DNA of 64,000 bases from CBDBCU01 sp965242615 (GTDB lineage Bacteria; Chloroflexota; Dehalococcoidia; Lucifugimonadales; UBA3495): positions 2,046,001 through 2,110,000 of the forward strand of contig CBDESR010000005.1 of assembly GCA_965242615.1 (NCBI GenBank), given 5' to 3'. Each line of letters starts with the position of its first letter. The stretch's first letter is position 1. The translations under genes and the position numbers were made by a program. Positions 16,712 to 25,476 of this stretch are shown one piece after another. Under the pieces are notes generated by a model, which saw nothing but the letters and a program-made list of their open reading frames with translations, made no database searches and was not told the origin of the DNA.

Positions 16712-18163
16712 ATGCCCCCCAACTGGAAAAACCAAACCCTCTGGACCGGCGACAACCTGCCCATTATGCGGGGGATGAATGCCGCTTCCGTTGACCTCAT
16801 CTACCTCGACCCGCCTTTTAACAGCAACCGGGATTATGCCGCCCCCATTGGCAGCGCGGCCGCCGGGGCCGCTTTTAAGGATACCTGGACGCTGAACGAC
16901 ATTGACCTGGCGTGGCACGGGGAAATCGCCGAATCGGAACCGGCCCTCTATTCCATCATTGACGCCGCAGGGTTGGCTCACGGCAAGGGGATGAAAAGCT
17001 ATCTGATTATGATGGCGGTGCGCTTGCTGGAAATGCGCCGCATTCTGAAAGACACCGGCTCCCTTTACCTGCACTGCGATGACACCGCCAACCATTACCT
17101 GAAGTCGGTAATGGACTGCCTCTTTGCCAAAGACAACTACCGCAACGAAGTGGTTTGGAAACGCACCGCCGGCCGCTCCGACGCCCGCCGTTTCGGGCGG
17201 GTTCACGATGTCCTGCTGCTCTATACCAAAAGCGCCCGCTACACCTGGCACACCCCCTATTTGCCGCATAACCCCGACTATGTGAAAAAGCAGTACCGGT
17301 ACCAAGACGAATTAGGCTACTGGCGCGCCGACCGCTTGACGGCATCGGGAACCAGTCAAGGGGAATCGGGACAGCCTTGGCGCGGCGTTGACCCGGGGTT
17401 GGTGGGCAATCACTGGCGGACGCCCACTAAAGGCGGGATGAATGACTTTATCATTGAAAAGGGATTGATACCGGGTTGGCCCGACGCCTATCCCGGCGTC
17501 CACGCCCGGCTGGATGCCCTGGACGCCGCCGGCTTGATTCACTGGCCGGAAAAAGGCAGCAAGCCGGCATTGAAACGCTATCTGGAATCGACCAAAGGGA
17601 ATGCCCTCGAGGATATTTTTTCCGACATTCCGCCGGTGCAGTTCAGCGCCAAGGAAAACACCCACTACCCCACGCAAAAGCCGCTGGCCTTGCTGGAGCG
17701 CATCATCAACGCCTCCAGCAATCCGGGGGATGTGGTGTTCGACCCCTTTTGCGGCTGCGCTACGGCTTGCGTGGCCGCCGAAAAGCTGGGGCGGCAATGG
17801 GCGGGCATTGACATTTCGCCCAACGCCCTGCATCAAGTCCGCCTGCGCCTCCGCAACGAACTCGGCCTTTTCTCCCTCAAAGTCATCCACCGCGAGGACA
17901 TCCCGCGCCGTACGGATTTGGGGCGGATTCCCCACTACCGCACCCACAAACATACCCTTTTCGGGCAATGCGAGGGGATTTGCAAATGCAAGGTTTCATT
18001 TCCGTTCCGCAACTTCACCGTCGACCACATCATCCCGGTCAGCAAAGGCGGCACCGACCACTTCGCGAACCTGCAACTCCTCTGCGGGGCCTGCAATTGG
18101 CTGAAGGGGGAGGGTACGCAGGAGGAGTTTTTGGCGAAGTTGAAGGAGCGGGGGTTGGGTTAG
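16712..18163 (+). CDS. DNA methyltransferase-HNH nuclease fusion, copy 1
   Basis: The 483-residue protein is a beta-class amino-methyltransferase: catalytic motif IV LDPPFNS at residues 32-38 precedes SAM motif I DPFCGCAT at about 343-350. A C-terminal HNH module follows (about 415-465): CEGICKC, VDHIIPVSKGG, an Asn in ANLQ and CGAC, fitting a zinc-stabilised beta-beta-alpha nuclease. One polypeptide could therefore both methylate and cut DNA. The gene stands alone with its own promoter. A paralogue is at 42410-43930. The recognition sequence cannot be read from the protein. It might instead use HNH only for DNA binding. Confidence 0.87.
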   Translation: MPPNWKNQTLWTGDNLPIMRGMNAASVDLIYLDPPFNSNRDYAAPIGSAAAGAAFKDTWTLNDIDLAWHGEIAESEPALYSIIDAAGLAHGKGMKSYLIMMAVRLLEMRRILKDTGSLYLHCDDTANHYLKSVMDCLFAKDNYRNEVVWKRTAGRSDARRFGRVHDVLLLYTKSARYTWHTPYLPHNPDYVKKQYRYQDELGYWRADRLTASGTSQGESGQPWRGVDPGLVGNHWRTPTKGGMNDFIIEKGLIPGWPDAYPGVHARLDALDAAGLIHWPEKGSKPALKRYLESTKGNALEDIFSDIPPVQFSAKENTHYPTQKPLALLERIINASSNPGDVVFDPFCGCATACVAAEKLGRQWAGIDISPNALHQVRLRLRNELGLFSLKVIHREDIPRRTDLGRIPHYRTHKHTLFGQCEGICKCKVSFPFRNFTVDHIIPVSKGGTDHFANLQLLCGACNWLKGEGTQEEFLAKLKERGLG

Positions 18164-18171
18164 GATTGGAT

Positions 18172-18200
18172 TTGACCCGCCCCGCCATTGCTACTATACT
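18172..18200 (+). promoter_or_regulatory. Sigma70-type promoter of TPP-enzyme gene
   Basis: TTGACC (18172-18177), a 17-bp spacer and TATACT (18195-18200), placed 40 nt before the ATG at 18241, which has a GGAGG ribosome site. Confidence 0.7.
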
Positions 18201-18240
18201 TGCCCCCAGACCAAATCCAGCCTGCGGAGGATAGACCAGT

Positions 18241-19878
18241 ATGAATGTAATGGAAGCCGTGGCCCGTATCCTGAAACTCGAGGGGGTGGAGTGGGTTTCC
18301 TGCTTTCCCTCGAACCAGCTCATTGAACACGTCGCCAAGGAGGGCATCCGCACCATAATGTTCCGCCAGGAACGGGGCGCGTTGATGGCTGCCGACGGGT
18401 TCAGCCGGCTCAACGGGCGGGAAAAGTTCGGCGTCACCATCACCCAGGGCGGTCCCGGTTCCGAAAACTCGATGGGCGGCTTGGCCCAGGCGTACAGCGA
18501 CAATGTGCCGATTCTCTACCTGCCCGGCGGGCCGGCTTTGGGGCAGTACGCGGTCAAGCCCAACTTTTCGCCCAGCCGCACCTATGCCACCGTGTCCAAG
18601 TTCGGCGAGGTGGTCGTCCAGCCCGGCCAGGTGGCTAATGTGATGCGCCGGGCTTTTCACGCCCTCCGCAACGGCCGCCCCGGCCCGGTTATCGTGGAGA
18701 TTCCCGCGGATGTGGGGACAATGGAAGTGCCGGAGGCGGCGATGAACTATCAGCCGCCGAAACGGTTGCGCCAGTCCCCGGACGCCGCCGATGTCAAAAC
18801 GGCGGTGAACCTGCTGCTCAGTGCCAAAAAGCCGGTCATCTGGTCGGGAATGGGCGTTCTCTTTGCCGGGGCTACTGAGGAACTGCGGGAGTTTGCCGAG
18901 TTGACCGAGATTCCGGTCTATTGCACCATGCCCGGCAAATCCTCCTTTGACGAGCGGCATCCCCTGGCGTTGGGGTCGGGCAGCAGCAGCACTTCGCTGC
19001 CGGCCCGCACCTGGCTGCAAGAGTCCGATGTCCTTTTTGCCATCGGCTCCAGTATGACCCGCACCAGCTATGGGCAGCCCATCCCGGACGGCAAGGTCAT
19101 TATCCACAATGTGGAAAGCATCGACGACATTAACAAAGACTATTTCGTCGATGTGGGGCTGCCCGGCGATGCCAAGCTGACCTTGCAAGCGATGATTGCC
19201 GAGGTCAAAGCCCAAGCCGGGGATAAGGGACGGCAAGGGACGACCGGCATTGCCGCCGAAATTGCCGCCGTTCGCGATTCCTGGTTTGGCGAATGGGCGG
19301 ACATCCTGAAAACCGACGAAGTTCCCATCAGCCACTACCGGGTTATCGGCGAACTGGAGCGGACGCTGGATAAGGAAAACAGCATCGTAACCCACGATGC
19401 CGGCGCGCCCCGGGATACCATTATGCCTTTTTACCCCGGCACTACGCCGCACAGCTATATCGGCTGGGGCAAAACTACCCACCTGGGCTACGGCATCCCC
19501 TTGATGATTGGGGCCAAGCTGGCCCGGCCGGACAAGTTCTGCCTGAACTTTATGGGGGATGGCGCGTTCGGGATGTCCGGGCTGGATATTGAGACGGCGG
19601 TGCGGGCCGGCGCGCCAATCACTACCATTGTGCTGAACAACGGCGGGATGGCGACCTACCCCGGCGGCTACCCCACGGCTAACGAACTGTACGGGGCGAC
19701 CCGGATGACCGGGGACTACGCCAAAATCGCTGAGGGTATGGGCGCGGTGGGCATCACCGTAACCCAGCCCGGCGAAGTAGCCCCGGCTTTGCAGCAAGCC
19801 CAGCAGCTGAACGCCCAAGGCCGCACCGTGCTGATTGATGTTCACACCGGCTTGGAGGCGCGGCGGTCGAGTTTTTAG
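18241..19878 (+). CDS. Thiamine pyrophosphate enzyme (acetolactate synthase-like)
   Basis: The 545-residue protein has the three domains of the acetolactate synthase/benzoylformate decarboxylase family. The N-terminal domain carries the activating Glu in FRQERGALMAADGF; a central domain spans about 190-330; the C-terminal domain has the TPP/Mg motif GDGAFGMSGLDIETAVR ending in LNN. Such enzymes ligate or decarboxylate 2-oxo acids. No small regulatory subunit gene is adjacent and several ALS residues differ, so the substrate is uncertain (acetolactate, oxalyl-CoA or another 2-oxo acid). It is a single gene with its own promoter and a downstream hairpin. Confidence 0.85.
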   Translation: MNVMEAVARILKLEGVEWVSCFPSNQLIEHVAKEGIRTIMFRQERGALMAADGFSRLNGREKFGVTITQGGPGSENSMGGLAQAYSDNVPILYLPGGPALGQYAVKPNFSPSRTYATVSKFGEVVVQPGQVANVMRRAFHALRNGRPGPVIVEIPADVGTMEVPEAAMNYQPPKRLRQSPDAADVKTAVNLLLSAKKPVIWSGMGVLFAGATEELREFAELTEIPVYCTMPGKSSFDERHPLALGSGSSSTSLPARTWLQESDVLFAIGSSMTRTSYGQPIPDGKVIIHNVESIDDINKDYFVDVGLPGDAKLTLQAMIAEVKAQAGDKGRQGTTGIAAEIAAVRDSWFGEWADILKTDEVPISHYRVIGELERTLDKENSIVTHDAGAPRDTIMPFYPGTTPHSYIGWGKTTHLGYGIPLMIGAKLARPDKFCLNFMGDGAFGMSGLDIETAVRAGAPITTIVLNNGGMATYPGGYPTANELYGATRMTGDYAKIAEGMGAVGITVTQPGEVAPALQQAQQLNAQGRTVLIDVHTGLEARRSSF

Positions 19879-19897
19879 GGGATCGGGATAGAGAGTT

Positions 19898-19937
19898 GCC
19901 CCCGCCGGCCCGGTGGTCAGCCGCGGCCGGCGGGGGC
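19898..19937 (+). terminator. Terminator-like hairpin after TPP enzyme
   Basis: A perfect 13-bp GC-rich stem (19898-19910 with 19925-19937) and a 14-nt loop, 20 nt after the stop codon. The sequence after the stem is TTATTCC, only weakly T-rich. Confidence 0.55.
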
Positions 19938-20099
19938 TTATTCCTGACGGGAAAGCGAGACTATGCTGCTCCGCAACCTGCTGCTGGTACTGGCGGCGCT
20001 GGCTGGACTGTCAATCCGGAAACATAATCACAAATCTTATATCAGGATGTATGGCAACACCCCGATTGCGGGGCCGTATAACCTTCCGGGGCAAAATAA

Positions 20100-20129
20100 T
20101 CGGGGCCCGATACACCTACCGGGCCCCGA
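20100..20129. terminator. GC-rich hairpin in intergenic region
   Basis: A perfect 10-bp stem TCGGGGCCCG/CGGGCCCCGA with a 10-nt loop. It could terminate the minus-strand small ORF at 20279-20365 or be a secondary terminator of the TPP-enzyme gene. Confidence 0.4.
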
Positions 20130-20278
20130 CTTGCTTTCGCTGCGTTATCCCGCCGTTCCGACAATCACTGCCGGATGAACCCTTCCTGAAGCTCATTTGC
20201 CAAGGTTATAGGTTAGCTTGGCGCAATTGCGGGACTCGCGCTTTGTATCCGGCCCTGCCGGCGGAACTGCGGCATCCT

Positions 20279-20365
20279 TTAGGCGTCCGCCGCTTTCCCG
20301 TCCGCGCCGGCAGGGACGGTACAAGGAAAAATCCATTTGTGGTTGAGTTCAAAAACCTTAACCAT
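20279..20365 (-). CDS. Possible 28-residue small protein
   Basis: A short ORF on the minus strand begins with ATG at 20365, preceded by the near-perfect ribosome site AAGGAGG at 6 nt spacing. The product begins MVKVFELNHKWIFP and ends PAGADGKAADA. It has one Cys and no recognised family. A GC-rich hairpin (20100-20129) lies downstream. The strong ribosome site is the only evidence; a chance ORF is quite possible. It could be a leader peptide or a peptide precursor. Confidence 0.3.
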   Translation of the reverse strand: MVKVFELNHKWIFPCTVPAGADGKAADA

Positions 20366-20632
20366 TTCGCCCTCCTTGCCGGATTTCGGAGCATTGTCGG
20401 CATTTGTCAGCCGGCTTGCTCTGGGGATAAGGTAACAGATGGCGGAAAAGTTGTCAATACCCTTTTCCGAAAGATTCCATTCCGTTCCGGTGGACAATCC
20501 TGGTTGTGATCCGCTCCGGCCCAACAGTTTCGGAAATAGCGCCCGGAACTCGGGCCGGATAACCGCTGTCCCTATAGACCGGCCTTGACCGGCCGGCTAA
20601 ACTATCGGTAGAGCTATTAACCGGGAATAAGG

Positions 20633-21292
20633 ATGTTTGGCTTGATGAACCTGCAAGACGGCTACGCCGTGGTGGACCTGGAAACTACCGGCCTGGACTG
20701 CTGGACCGACCGGATTATTGAGATTGGCATTGCGTTGGTACTGCCGGGGGAATCGCCTTTCGTTGACTCCCGGCTGGTCAAGCTTGGCCGGCCGCTGCCG
20801 CGCAACATAGTCCAGCTGACCGGCATCACTGACCGGGATTTGATTGCCCGCGGCCAGTCCCTTGACGATGCCCTGGCTTGGCTGGTGGAAAAGGCCGCCG
20901 GCTTGCCGCTGGTGGGCTACAACATCCTGAACTTTGACCGGGCTTTTCTGCTGGAGGCGGCCCGAATCCACCGCCGGGCCGTCGCGGAGGGCACGGCGCC
21001 GGTTCGAGTGATTGACGAAGTGGACGACCTGCCGGCCCGCCGTTTCATTGACGCGATGGCCCTGTTTCGCGGCTACAAGTTAGGCCGCTATCCCGAACTG
21101 GGCGAAAGCCATCAGGATTATGCCCAACGGATCCTGTCTTACCGGGCGCCCGGAGTGCGCTACAACCTGGCGGCCGCCTGCGCCCACTTCAGCATATCCA
21201 CGGACCGCATCCGCGCGCACCGGGCCGCCGGGGATGTAATTCAGACCCAGCGGGTTTTTGAACATCTGCTGAATTTGAACCCGCCGCTGTAG
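20633..21292 (+). CDS. DnaQ-like 3'-5' exonuclease
   Basis: The 219-residue protein has the DEDDh exonuclease motifs: VVDLETTGL (ExoI, Asp and Glu, about residues 14-22), YNILNFDRAF (ExoII Asp, about 95-104) and HRAAGDV (ExoIII His and Asp, near 200). These residues bind two metal ions and remove nucleotides from the 3' end of DNA or RNA. It resembles the epsilon proofreading subunit or a stand-alone exonuclease; no polymerase part is fused. It ends 4 bp before a truncated copy of the ubiE 3' end, and was probably the original convergent neighbour of ubiE. Confidence 0.85.
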   Translation: MFGLMNLQDGYAVVDLETTGLDCWTDRIIEIGIALVLPGESPFVDSRLVKLGRPLPRNIVQLTGITDRDLIARGQSLDDALAWLVEKAAGLPLVGYNILNFDRAFLLEAARIHRRAVAEGTAPVRVIDEVDDLPARRFIDAMALFRGYKLGRYPELGESHQDYAQRILSYRAPGVRYNLAAACAHFSISTDRIRAHRAAGDVIQTQRVFEHLLNLNPPL

Positions 21293-21296
21293 GAAA

Positions 21297-21508
21297 TTAT
21301 CCCCCAACCTTTACCCCCCAATGCACCGCCACCGTCCCAAATCCCAACTTCCGGTAGCCTACTTCCGTCAGGCCGCTGGCCCGGAATAAATCAGCCAGCC
21401 GCGCCGCCGCCAGGAAATAATCCACCGATTGCGGCAGGTAGGTATAAGCCCCTCTATCTCCAGCGACCAGTTGGCCGATTAGCGGGACGATGGCGTGAAA
21501 GTAGGGGC
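21297..21508 (-). pseudogene. Truncated 3' end of ubiE (duplicate)
   Basis: This stretch encodes the last ~69 residues of UbiE, from PYFHAIVPLIG to HWGVKVGG and an in-frame TAA, but has no start or SAM-binding part. It aligns without gaps to the intact ubiE 3' end at 24125-24335, with about 14 differences in 211 bp by my count. Only about three change an amino acid, so the two copies diverged while both were functional. The copy ends exactly where the helicase gene stop codon begins, marking an insertion boundary. Confidence 0.85.
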
Positions 21509-24036
21509 TACCGGGAAGCCTTCTTGGCTCCCTTCCGTAGGATGTTGTTAAGAAAGTCTATTGACCGCAGTTTATACGCGGTCAGTTGTTGCTGGATGTC
21601 TTGGGGTGACCATTGGCTTGCAGGCTTGGTAGTCAAAGACGCCACGAATTCGTTCACGGTTTCCCCAAGTTGTTGCAGGTCACCCTCCTGAACAATCTTG
21701 GTGCCGTCAGGTAGGTAAGCGTCGTGGGAAAGGGTATCCGCAGGATGGATTAGTACCGGAGTGTAAGGTTGTCCCGTGTAATTTTGCTCGAACCACGTGG
21801 CGTGGTGGCAAAGTTGTTCGGCTTCGGCCTTATATATAGCCGCACGGTCCAAGCGAACTTGGTTTTTGGCTTCGATAACCAAGTAACGGCCGTTATCCAG
21901 CCGCCAAAGAACATCGGGGCCGCGCCCAGCCTCCTTGTCGGGACGCTGTGCATCAAACCCGATTATTTCGGACAAATCTTTGAGGGCTTCCTCAAAGGTA
22001 TTGTGATTTACCCCGAAAGCAAGGGCATAAATCACTTCTTGGGCTGCAATGACCATCGCATTGGGGTCGCTGAATCGTTTCATCCAAGCCAAGGCCGCAT
22101 AGGCTTGTTCCGTGTGTTTGGCCTGAAGCTTGCGATACATTATCCCCTCGGGAGGCTTAAGGAGGCGGCGATTAAAGTCGTGGGCCTTAATTTGCTTCTC
22201 AAAGGCACTCGCCTTGTCAACGTGATGCAGATACTCGGCTTGCTTTTGCAAGTACCAACCAGTGTCCCCATCGGACAAGTCGTCATTGGATTTAATGAGA
22301 TTCCCAATCTCATCGGACGCCTTGGAATAATTGCTCTTAAGAGCAAACTGCCAAGCGTTCAGCTCCAACACTGCCAAATCCGTATCGGTCGATACCGGAG
22401 TGGATTGACTACCTTGGAGGGCGTTCCTATGGTAAGTCTGCCAACCCGGGTTGCGGTTCAAGCACTGAGACACCAACTCCAGAATGGCCTTGTAAGAGTT
22501 GGCGGACGTACTTTTGATTTCTACAGATAGGCGTTTCCCTGCCTCGATTTGCCGTTTAGTGTCCTCGGTAAAGAGGGACTGATTGTCCACTTGAGACATA
22601 AACGGCACTAGCTTGCTACCGGTGAGGATGACGACACAGTAGTCCGAGCGGGACCTTACTCCGCGGCCGATCCCTTGCTCAATCCGCTGAGCGATTTGCC
22701 GGTTCAGAATTGGAGAGGGTTGCCGCTCTGTGGCCTCGATTACACGCACTAAGCGGTGTTCTTGCGGCAACCCGTCAAATACTAAGACGCGGCAGGCTTT
22801 ATCGGGAAGGTCTATGCCGTCATACCGATTGGCAAAGATGACTACGTTGGAATCCGAATCGGACAGTTGTCCAATCAAATCTGATATGTCATCACGAGAG
22901 GCTACTTTGGCATCAGGCAGGAATAGTTTCCAATTTTCTGCTTGGCCAAAGGAAGGTACCAAAACGACCACGTTGGCTTGGTGAGCAGACCGAATCTCGG
23001 GCACCAAGCCAGAAGCTATAGTGCCTTCCAGACTTGGGTCAACCAGCGACGGGCTTATGATAAGCCGCTCACCGATGTCACCACCGATTTTCGGCCTAAT
23101 GGGCTTCTTTACCGAATCAGCATCGGCGGCAAAGTCTTTGACGAGAGACGCATCGTCGAGCAAAGTGGCTGACATATAAACCCGGTGATTGGCGCGATCA
23201 AAACTCGGCACCAAGTCAATCGGGAGCAGGAAAGGAGCAATCTCGATCCTTTCACCTGAGACAACTGCCGTCGAGTTCTCGAGGACACCCCTTTCTTTGA
23301 GGAACTGCCAGACGAACTTGAGTTCCTCCGAATCAGCATTTTTGCTGAACAGATTAGCTATATCGTCAAGGCGTTCTTGCCAAGCCCAGTAAGGAACGCG
23401 AATACAGGTGTCCCCCTTTCCCTCGACTATGTCTGCCCACAAGGAAACTCCTTGCTGTTTCAGCTCACTCTCAAAGAAACTGATAAGACTTTTCCAAACC
23501 GGGGATTCTTTGAGAAAGCGCGCCGAAAATTGTTCGTGGGCGATGTCAACGCACTTATGGGCGTCATCCACGACAACCGCTCCTACGCTGACGTGGCTGG
23601 GGCGTCCAGCAACACCGAAAAGAGACCTTCCGTTAAAGAGCTTGTAGGCGTTGATGACCAGAATTGCCGACGAGTCATAAAACTCTGGCGGCAATGGCTC
23701 ACCCTGCCCAGACCCTACACACTTTATTCCCAACCGCTCAGCTTCGCGCTGAACTTGAGAAACCAGATACAGATCCGGGCAAAGGTACAATGCCGGACCC
23801 TTCCCTTCATTAAGGAGAGACTGAAGGATAACCAAGCCCACCACAGTCTTGCCGGCCCCGGTATTCATTTTGATTACCAAGTCCCGCTCATTCCTGCGCC
23901 CGTGCCACTCGTCCAGAACGTCGCCCTGGACATCCCGCAGGTAGTCGTACTCCCTATGAAGGGAGCCAAAAAGCCGCCTCGGATCTATCTCCGGCGGTTG
24001 GTTTTCCTGTGCAATCAACTTACTGAAGTTGACCAT
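21508..24036 (-). CDS. XPD/DinG-type helicase fused to PD-(D/E)XK nuclease
   Basis: The protein (842 residues from the ATG at 24036) has Walker A NTGAGKTVVG near the N-terminus (about residue 60), a Walker B variant VVDDAHKC, a motif YMSATLLDD and a late motif VI QGIGRGVRS, the pattern of XPD/DinG-like superfamily 2 helicases. The C-terminal ~150 residues contain GPDVLWRL and YLVIEAKNQ (Asp, then Glu-x-Lys), a PD-(D/E)XK nuclease core. Helicase-nuclease fusions of this kind occur as single-gene defence factors. The gene is visibly less GC-rich than its neighbours and is bracketed by a ubiE 3'-end duplication, pointing to lateral acquisition. An in-frame GTG at 24048 is an alternative start. 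Confidence 0.82.
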   Translation of the reverse strand: MVNFSKLIAQENQPPEIDPRRLFGSLHREYDYLRDVQGDVLDEWHGRRNERDLVIKMNTGAGKTVVGLVILQSLLNEGKGPALYLCPDLYLVSQVQREAERLGIKCVGSGQGEPLPPEFYDSSAILVINAYKLFNGRSLFGVAGRPSHVSVGAVVVDDAHKCVDIAHEQFSARFLKESPVWKSLISFFESELKQQGVSLWADIVEGKGDTCIRVPYWAWQERLDDIANLFSKNADSEELKFVWQFLKERGVLENSTAVVSGERIEIAPFLLPIDLVPSFDRANHRVYMSATLLDDASLVKDFAADADSVKKPIRPKIGGDIGERLIISPSLVDPSLEGTIASGLVPEIRSAHQANVVVLVPSFGQAENWKLFLPDAKVASRDDISDLIGQLSDSDSNVVIFANRYDGIDLPDKACRVLVFDGLPQEHRLVRVIEATERQPSPILNRQIAQRIEQGIGRGVRSRSDYCVVILTGSKLVPFMSQVDNQSLFTEDTKRQIEAGKRLSVEIKSTSANSYKAILELVSQCLNRNPGWQTYHRNALQGSQSTPVSTDTDLAVLELNAWQFALKSNYSKASDEIGNLIKSNDDLSDGDTGWYLQKQAEYLHHVDKASAFEKQIKAHDFNRRLLKPPEGIMYRKLQAKHTEQAYAALAWMKRFSDPNAMVIAAQEVIYALAFGVNHNTFEEALKDLSEIIGFDAQRPDKEAGRGPDVLWRLDNGRYLVIEAKNQVRLDRAAIYKAEAEQLCHHATWFEQNYTGQPYTPVLIHPADTLSHDAYLPDGTKIVQEGDLQQLGETVNEFVASLTTKPASQWSPQDIQQQLTAYKLRSIDFLNNILRKGAKKASR

Positions 24037-24123
24037 TCCTACCCTCACGGAATCGGAACGAGATGGCTTAATTGCAAGGATTATAGCAGCAACTCACGGG
24101 ATAAGCAAGTCAAAATTCCCAAT

Positions 24124-24849
24124 CTATCCCCCAACCTTCACCCCCCAATGCACCGCCACCGTCCCGAACCCCAACTTCCGGTAGCCCACTTCCGACAAGC
24201 CGCTGCCCCGGAATAAATCAGCCAGCCGCGCCGCCGCCAGGAAATAATCCACCGATTGCGGCAGGTAGGTATAAGCCCCCCGATCCCCGGCGACCAGTTG
24301 ACCGATTAGGGGGACGATGCCGTGAAAGTAGGGGCGAAACAGGCGGCTTTTGACGCTAGACCCGTCCAGAGGCGTCAGTTCCAGAGTAACAACCCGCCCG
24401 CCGGGGCGCACTACCCGCGCCATTTCCGCCAAGGCTTGCGGCAAGTCCGGCATATTCCGCAGGCTGAACCCGGCGGTAGCGCAGGCAAAGCTGTGGTCGG
24501 GAAAGGGCAGAGCCAAGGCATCGCCCACCAGAAAAGACACCGGGGCGGCGGCCGGTTTAGTCCGCCGTTTATGCTGCCCCAAGGCAATCATCTCCGGCAG
24601 CAGGTCAACGCCGACAGCATGGTCAATTCCCGGCTGCCGGGCCAGGGCAAAAGCCAGGTCGCCGGTGCCGGTGGCAATATCCAAGGCCGGGCCGGTCAAG
24701 CCGGCGGCGGCGATGGCGGCGGCGCGGCCTTTCCAGCGATGGTGCATCCCGCCGGTCATCAGGGAGTTCATCAGGTCGTAGCGGCCGGCAATGCGGGCGA
24801 ACAAGTCGGCCACATAAAGCTGCTTGGCGTCCCCGTGCAGCCGTGCCAT
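24124..24849 (-). CDS. ubiE: Demethylmenaquinone methyltransferase (UbiE/MenG)
   Basis: The 241-residue SAM-dependent methyltransferase has motif I LDIATGTGDLAFALA (about residues 56-70), an acidic GVDLLPEM and the family segment GFSLRNMPDLPQAL. It C-methylates the demethylated quinone ring, the last step of menaquinone synthesis. It follows ubiX with no spacing and is the last gene of the ubiD-ubiA-ubiX-ubiE operon. Its 3' end is duplicated on the other side of the helicase-nuclease insert, and the intact copy may have been replaced at that event. Confidence 0.92.
   Translation of the reverse strand: MARLHGDAKQLYVADLFARIAGRYDLMNSLMTGGMHHRWKGRAAAIAAAGLTGPALDIATGTGDLAFALARQPGIDHAVGVDLLPEMIALGQHKRRTKPAAAPVSFLVGDALALPFPDHSFACATAGFSLRNMPDLPQALAEMARVVRPGGRVVTLELTPLDGSSVKSRLFRPYFHGIVPLIGQLVAGDRGAYTYLPQSVDYFLAAARLADLFRGSGLSEVGYRKLGFGTVAVHWGVKVGG
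24125..24335 (-). repeat. Right copy of 211-bp direct repeat (ubiE 3' end)
   Basis: This is the 3' end of the intact ubiE gene. The left copy is 21298-21508, offset exactly 2827 bp with no gaps and roughly 93% identity. The helicase-nuclease gene lies between the two copies. Confidence 0.85.
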
Positions 24850-25476
24850 CTAATCCGGCCCTCCCCTTTCCCGATACTGCAAATCCGGCGGCAGTTCCTC
24901 GGTTACGCCCAAGGCCGCCAGCACCCGCTGCGCTACGAAACGGGCAATATCCTCAACTCCCTGCGGCTTGAGGTAAAAAGCCGGTTCCGGCGGCAGGATT
25001 ACCGCCCCGGCCCGGGCCAGAGACAGCATATTTTCCAGATGGGTCGCGTGCAGCGGCGTCTCCCGCGGCACTACTACCAACTGCCGCCGCTCTTTCAAGC
25101 ACACATCGGCAGCCCGCAACAGCAGGTTGCCGGCTAGACCGTGGGCAATCGACGCAATGCTGTTCATACTGCACGGGACGATAGCCATTCCCGCCGTGGC
25201 ATAGGTGCCGCTGGCAATGGCCGCCCGCAGATCGCCGATATGATAGTGGGTAAAATGGGGGTATTCCCGCCACTCCGCCAAGGTTTCGTTAAAGGATACT
25301 TCCAGTTCCTCTTGCCAAACCAATCGGGCGGCGTTGGAGCAGACCACGATAGTCGGCGCTTCCCGGCGCAGTAGTTCATCCACCGTGCTGCGGGCCAGAA
25401 TGGCGCCGCTGGCTCCGGAGATGCCCACTACAACCGGTTTGACGCCGGCCGGGTTGTTCGCCGGGAAAGATGTCAT
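24850..25476 (-). CDS. ubiX: UbiX-like flavin prenyltransferase
   Basis: The 208-residue protein has the UbiX/Pad1 signature VVGISGASGAILA near the N-terminus, VPCSMNSIASIAHGLAGNLL in the middle, and VVVPRETPLHATHLENM. UbiX attaches a dimethylallyl group to FMN to make the prenylated flavin used by UbiD decarboxylases. The start ATG overlaps the UbiA stop (TGATG), suggesting coupled translation. In a futalosine-type pathway this would be the MqnM-like partner of the UbiD-like enzyme. Confidence 0.92.
   Translation of the reverse strand: MTSFPANNPAGVKPVVVGISGASGAILARSTVDELLRREAPTIVVCSNAARLVWQEELEVSFNETLAEWREYPHFTHYHIGDLRAAIASGTYATAGMAIVPCSMNSIASIAHGLAGNLLLRAADVCLKERRQLVVVPRETPLHATHLENMLSLARAGAVILPPEPAFYLKPQGVEDIARFVAQRVLAALGVTEELPPDLQYRERGGPD

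Larger units (their letters stand above)
19879..20278. other. Intergenic stretch with two hairpins, no credible gene
   Basis: After the TPP-enzyme stop there are two GC-rich hairpins (19898-19937 and 20100-20129) and a moderately AT-rich segment around 20020-20070. The ORFs that cross it have poor composition and no ribosome sites. Confidence 0.5.

Noticed and set aside
19913..20509. 198-codon plus-strand ORF
   Set aside because: Cys/Arg/Trp-rich, no ribosome site, crosses two hairpins. Not a credible protein.
21297..24849. Transposon carrying the helicase-nuclease
   Set aside because: There is no transposase or integrase and no terminal inverted repeat; the flanks are gene-end duplications, so recombination or an integrative element remnant fits better.
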